Origin: Tritrichomonas foetus
Lineage: Eukaryota > Parabasalia > Tritrichomonadida > Tritrichomonadidae
Assembly: GCA_001839685.1 (NCBI GenBank)
Contig: MLAK01000847.1
Coordinates: 1-53,597, forward strand
DNA: 53,597 nt
Direction of reading: 5' to 3'
A program made the translations under genes and the position numbers. Each line of letters begins with the position of its first letter. Within the stretch, counting starts at the first letter, position 1. The notes beneath the pieces were generated by a model that was not told where the DNA came from, made no database searches, and was given only the letters and a program-made list of their open reading frames with translations. This document shows positions 50,116 through 53,597 of this stretch, piece after piece.

Positions 50116-53103
50116 ATGATTTTGATCTTACCTTTCCTCATATTATCAATCGATAGTAGTAATAGACAATACAGAGAGTCACAACCCGAATTTCAAGCTC
50201 TATCACAAATAGCAGAAGAAGAAACTGTGCAACATGAAAATGTCAATTATGTTTTTAATGGTGATACTTTTACCAAGAGCCAAAGTTCTTTTACTTCATC
50301 AACAATATATGTTAGTAGCACTATTTTCAATGGATGCTTTGCAATACATGCTGGCTTAATCTACGGTTCTGGAGGGGCTATTTTTGCCATGCATTCACAG
50401 CTATATATAGGGAAAGATTCAGCATTTTTTGAAAATGAAGCAATAATTGGAGGAGCACTGTTTCTATTTGATTCTGATTGCCTAATAACAAATGGTGTAA
50501 ATTTCACAGGAAATCGTGCATATTATGCAGGTGGAGCAATTATTTCTCTGTCTGATGTACATTCAAATTTCTTGAGATGCGATCAGACTGTTTTTGAAGG
50601 AAATTATGCCAGGGAATTTTGTGGAGCTGTTTGTTTGAAAGATTTAAGCGATTGTTGGATAGAGTCATGCTTATTTCAAAACAATACAGCACTGAATTCA
50701 GCAGGAGCAATTGGAATATATGAGTGTTGTCACATGTTCTTTTTTAAGTCTTCTTTTTTCGATAACAAATCTGGTGGGAAGGCAATGATCAATAATATTG
50801 GTCATACAAAATCATTTAGATCATTTAATAAAAGCTTATACACAATTTATAAAGGAGGAGGTGCAATTTTATACAAAAGAACAAATAAAGTTTCTCATCA
50901 TTCCATTTTTGGAGATGATAAGAACTTAGATTATGAAAATATTACCTATGCAGCCACTGAAAAATGCTGCTTTGCTGGAAACATTTGTGAAAAATCACAA
51001 TCCGAAAAAAGTGTGGAAACCAAAGGAAATCTGGTTTTACAGTACGACAGAGGATTTGATTTATTAATTATTGGAAATGCACGATATCAATCATATGAAG
51101 ATCGATTTGTAACTAAACGTGAATATTCTATTGGTTCATTTGAAAGAACAGATATAACAGATTATTTCTGGGGATCACGCTTTTATGATGAAGGATCAAA
51201 AGAAAGATTTGTTCAAGATTTTCAATGCGAAGGTGTAGACAATGACCATCTTGTAAAATATTATAATTTATATCAAGTCCCAGAAACTTTTAATATTACA
51301 GCTATATTTGTTGCGCCTGAGTATGTTGAGAATAACTTAGAATTTGATGATGAACAAAATGACGAGTTTCCTGATCACACTACTCCTCCTACAAAACTTC
51401 CAGAAAGAACTACTAGGTCTCATTTACCAGATATGACAACAGGACATAGTGAAACATATATGAAATCGAATAGAACAATAGCCACATCATATTCACATTC
51501 AAAAGAATTTTCCTTTTCTGGTTATTTCTCAAACAGTGAAGAATTTTCATATTCTAATGTTTTTAGCGAAACAGAGTATTTTTCAAAGTCTGATATATTC
51601 ACAATATCGAGTCAATTTTCACAATCACAAGAGTTTTCACATTCTTTTTATTTCACATTTTCAAAAATGTTTTCCCAATCTCAAGATTTTTCAGATTCTT
51701 TTGAATTTTCGATATCTTCTGACTTTTCACAATCAGATGATTTCTCACAATCAGATGATTTCTCACAATCATTTGACTTTTCAACATCAGATGTTTTTAC
51801 ATTCCCAATTGAATTTTCGAGCTCTTTTATATTTTCGAATACTGATGTATTTTCTAAGTCAACCCAATTCACACAATCTGAAGATTTTACAATTTCTGAA
51901 GCTTTTACAGAAAGCAATGTTTTTCATCCAACCAAACATTTTGGTAAAACAGATGAGTTTACAGAAAGTAGTGCATTTACTCTATCATCTCAATTCAGTC
52001 ATTCGAATAATTTTACGAAATCTTTGAGTTTCTCCAATAGTGAAGCTTTTTCAGTATCAAAGATATTTTCTAGTTCAGATGACTTTTCTCATTCTTTAGA
52101 TTTTACTCAATCGAATGCATTTATAAAATCCAGTGATTTTTCTGAATCGAATCACTTCTCCAATTCTCTGATGTTCTCATCATCATGTCAATTCTCAAAC
52201 TCTAAACAATTTTTCAATTCCAAACAGTTTTCCCACTCACACCAATTTTCCAAATCATTTGATTTCACTCAATCCAAAATATTTTCACCCTCCATGAAAT
52301 TTTCAAAATCGGATATATTTTTACAATCAGATGAATTTTCACAATCGGATATATTTTCAAAATCGGATAAATTTTCACAATCAGATAAATTTACACATTC
52401 AGATAAATTTTCACATTCTGATAAATTTNCACATTCAGATAAATTTTCACAATCAGATAAATTTTCACAATCAGATAAATTTACACATTCAGATAAATTT
52501 TCACATTCTGATAAATTTNCACATTCAGATAAATTTTCACAATCAGATAAATTTTCACAATCAGATAAATTTACACATTCAGATAAATTTACACAGTCAG
52601 ATGAGTTTTCTATATCAATGGCATTTTCTCAATCGAGTGGTTTTACAAAATCATCTGATTTCTCAGAAATGTTTACACCAAAATTCAGGCCAACAATAGT
52701 ATTCAATGCAAGTAATATATTCACTCTGAGTAGTTCATTTACAGCATCTCTCTCAGGCAAGTTTACAGCTTCAAATAGTTTTAGTCCATCTCTAGATTTT
52801 TTAAATATTAATATTGATGGCAAAAATAAAGACAATGATATTGGATTAACAACAATCATAGGTATTGTTGTTGGTGTTATTGCAGCAATAGTACTTATCG
52901 GATTTCTGATTTGGTTCTGTAAAAGGAAGAAAGAAGAATCAGAAGAAGAAATGGATAATGAAGAAGTTATATCCATCGATGATAAAACTGTTACTGTTCA
53001 TACTGAAAATCCATTATGGGTAAATAGATATTTGGATGATACAGATGATCCATTTAAAGCGGATTTCGAAGAAAGTCTTTCACTCCTTACCAGTCAAGAA
53101 TAA
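50116..53103 (+). CDS. Pmp-like beta-helix surface protein with FSxS hexapeptide repeats
   Basis: The protein has 995 residues. A signal peptide (MILILPFLILSIDSS) is followed by a right-handed beta-helix region (about 45-235) with GGAI/GGAL turns (GSGGAIFAM, IIGGALFLF, YAGGAIISL) as in chlamydial Pmp-like proteins, a family present in trichomonads. Residues about 459-852 are some 65 degenerate hexapeptides of the type F-S-x-S-x-x, most regular as SDKFSQ/SDKFTH. A TM helix (about 911-933) precedes KRKKEESEEEMDNEE and a 60-residue acidic tail with TENPLW and DDPF, possible endocytic adaptor motifs. It is a type I surface protein, probably for adhesion or shielding. Two N bases lie in the repeats. 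The stop is TAAA. Confidence 0.9.
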   Translation: MILILPFLILSIDSSNRQYRESQPEFQALSQIAEEETVQHENVNYVFNGDTFTKSQSSFTSSTIYVSSTIFNGCFAIHAGLIYGSGGAIFAMHSQLYIGKDSAFFENEAIIGGALFLFDSDCLITNGVNFTGNRAYYAGGAIISLSDVHSNFLRCDQTVFEGNYAREFCGAVCLKDLSDCWIESCLFQNNTALNSAGAIGIYECCHMFFFKSSFFDNKSGGKAMINNIGHTKSFRSFNKSLYTIYKGGGAILYKRTNKVSHHSIFGDDKNLDYENITYAATEKCCFAGNICEKSQSEKSVETKGNLVLQYDRGFDLLIIGNARYQSYEDRFVTKREYSIGSFERTDITDYFWGSRFYDEGSKERFVQDFQCEGVDNDHLVKYYNLYQVPETFNITAIFVAPEYVENNLEFDDEQNDEFPDHTTPPTKLPERTTRSHLPDMTTGHSETYMKSNRTIATSYSHSKEFSFSGYFSNSEEFSYSNVFSETEYFSKSDIFTISSQFSQSQEFSHSFYFTFSKMFSQSQDFSDSFEFSISSDFSQSDDFSQSDDFSQSFDFSTSDVFTFPIEFSSSFIFSNTDVFSKSTQFTQSEDFTISEAFTESNVFHPTKHFGKTDEFTESSAFTLSSQFSHSNNFTKSLSFSNSEAFSVSKIFSSSDDFSHSLDFTQSNAFIKSSDFSESNHFSNSLMFSSSCQFSNSKQFFNSKQFSHSHQFSKSFDFTQSKIFSPSMKFSKSDIFLQSDEFSQSDIFSKSDKFSQSDKFTHSDKFSHSDKFXHSDKFSQSDKFSQSDKFTHSDKFSHSDKFXHSDKFSQSDKFSQSDKFTHSDKFTQSDEFSISMAFSQSSGFTKSSDFSEMFTPKFRPTIVFNASNIFTLSSSFTASLSGKFTASNSFSPSLDFLNINIDGKNKDNDIGLTTIIGIVVGVIAAIVLIGFLIWFCKRKKEESEEEMDNEEVISIDDKTVTVHTENPLWVNRYLDDTDDPFKADFEESLSLLTSQE
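52300..52608 (+). repeat. 18-bp tandem repeat with 90-bp higher-order period
   Basis: Units of the form (T/A)CACA(A/T)TCAGATAAATTT are nearly identical. A five-unit block recurs after 90 bp, including an N at the same position in each block (52429 and 52519). Each N decides TCA (Ser) or ACA (Thr). Confidence 0.9.
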
Positions 53104-53304
53104 ATTATTTATTAAATTACCATCAATAAATACTCCCTGTTTTCAATCTTTGCTTTGCCATTTATTTATATCTTCACATTATCTGTATTTTTTGAGCAAA
53201 AGTTTTTAGCTAAGGCGTGTATAGAATCTCCACTTCGATTTAAATGATGACTCAGATATAAATTCATTATTATGTAATTAAATTATGTTTTAAATCATCA
53301 ATGA
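53104..53304. other. Intergenic sequence before the polymerase fragment
   Basis: AT-rich, with TAAATTATTTATTAAATTA just after the stop codon as a likely polyadenylation region. No gene is seen. Confidence 0.5.
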
Positions 53305-53597
53305 AAAAACTTTGCGAATATTTTTGACCAAAAGAAAATCAGTGCGAGAATTGTACGTCAATTCTTATCAAGAGCTGTGCATGGAGGTAGATGTATGTGT
53401 GCATTTAATAAGAAATGGGATGTACTTGGACCCCTTGTAGATTATGATGCTGTATCACTTTACCCATCTGCTATGGCAAGATTATGGACAGTGGAAGGAA
53501 TGCCACTTGTTATACCAGATGATAAACTTACTTATGATTTCATAAAAGATAAAGCAGCTTTTGTTGTAGATATCGAGATAACAAAAGCTAACAAACA
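53305..53597 (+). mobile_element. Maverick/Polinton-like DNA polymerase B fragment (runs off the window)
   Basis: The plus-strand frame is open from 53305 to the window end. From about 53335 it reads ISARIVRQFLSRAVHGGRCM, then DYDAVSLYPSAMARLW, which is the DxxSLYPS motif A of family B DNA polymerases, preceded by the GGR segment found in protein-primed Pol B of Maverick/Polinton elements. Base composition is visibly less AT-rich than the flank. No ATG or exonuclease domain is seen before it, and the sequence just upstream is ordinary AT-rich spacer, so the copy is probably truncated at its 5' side. Mavericks are abundant in trichomonad genomes. The 3' part lies outside the window. Confidence 0.85.

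Noticed and set aside
51536..52699. Alternative plus-strand and minus-strand frames in the repeat region of the surface protein
   Set aside because: They are shadows of the 18-bp repeat, which is open in several frames.
1..53597. CRISPR arrays, bacterial-type operons or ribosome binding sites
   Set aside because: No direct repeats with unique spacers and no prokaryotic features; gene content is eukaryotic.

Overview
The window looks like nuclear DNA of a trichomonad (Parabasalia), most likely a Tritrichomonas-type genome. The basis is its strong AT richness, long genes with no visible introns, and short intergenic spaces. TCAYW initiator-like motifs lie just upstream of many ATGs, and TAAA often overlaps or follows the stop codon. 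The gene families also fit: multi-pass membrane class III nucleotidyl cyclases with PAS domains, a DUF3447/ankyrin protein, a Pmp-like beta-helix surface protein, a pogo/mariner-like transposon and a Maverick-like DNA polymerase B fragment. The species call is inference; no rRNA is present to fix it.

Layout. 0.1-5.0 kb: membrane cyclase 1 (+). 5.4-7.15 kb: a signal-peptide and TM-bearing phosphoglycerate-mutase-like protein (-). 8.0-8.7 kb: a minimal BET-type bromodomain protein (-). 9.5-12.2 kb: convergent FUT8-like glycosyltransferase (+) and LCAT-like membrane acyltransferase/lipase (-). 12.3 kb: tRNA-Thr(TGT). 13.3-14.3 kb: a two-RRM protein. 15.3-17.3 kb: membrane-anchored GH13 alpha-amylase. 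17.6-18.5 kb: an unknown secreted-type protein. 18.8-19.3 kb: an ankyrin pseudogene. 20.3-21.4 kb: a CAMK-like kinase. 22.4-24.1 kb: a DUF3447/ankyrin protein. 24.3-31.5 kb: two divergent ABCB-type half transporters, the second split by a 2.9 kb TA-flanked transposon. 32.3-33.7 kb: a second CAMK/SNF1-like kinase. 33.9-38.5 and 39.6-44.4 kb: membrane cyclases 2 and 3 (-). 45.3-46.2 kb: a reticulon-like membrane protein (-). 46.3-46.5 kb: a decayed coding fragment. 46.7-49.4 kb: a membrane receptor with a degenerate phosphodiesterase-like domain (+). 50.1-53.1 kb: a Pmp-like surface protein with hexapeptide repeats (+). 53.3 kb to the end: a DNA polymerase B fragment running off the window.

The most interesting theme is cyclic-nucleotide signalling. 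The three paralogous cyclases show graded loss of the catalytic Asn/Arg pair: cyclase 3 keeps both, cyclase 2 keeps Asn only, and cyclase 1 has neither, while all keep the metal-binding Asp pair. Class III cyclases build composite active sites at a dimer interface, so this pattern is what obligate heterodimers or regulatory pseudocyclases would look like. A nearby receptor carries what looks like a PDE fold with its HD metal motif gone. Other notable points are a membrane-anchored, substrate-site-altered phosphoglycerate-mutase-like enzyme, a transposon insertion whose removal down to one TA would leave a full open ABC transporter frame, and a one-base frameshift cutting the conserved N-terminus off cyclase 2.
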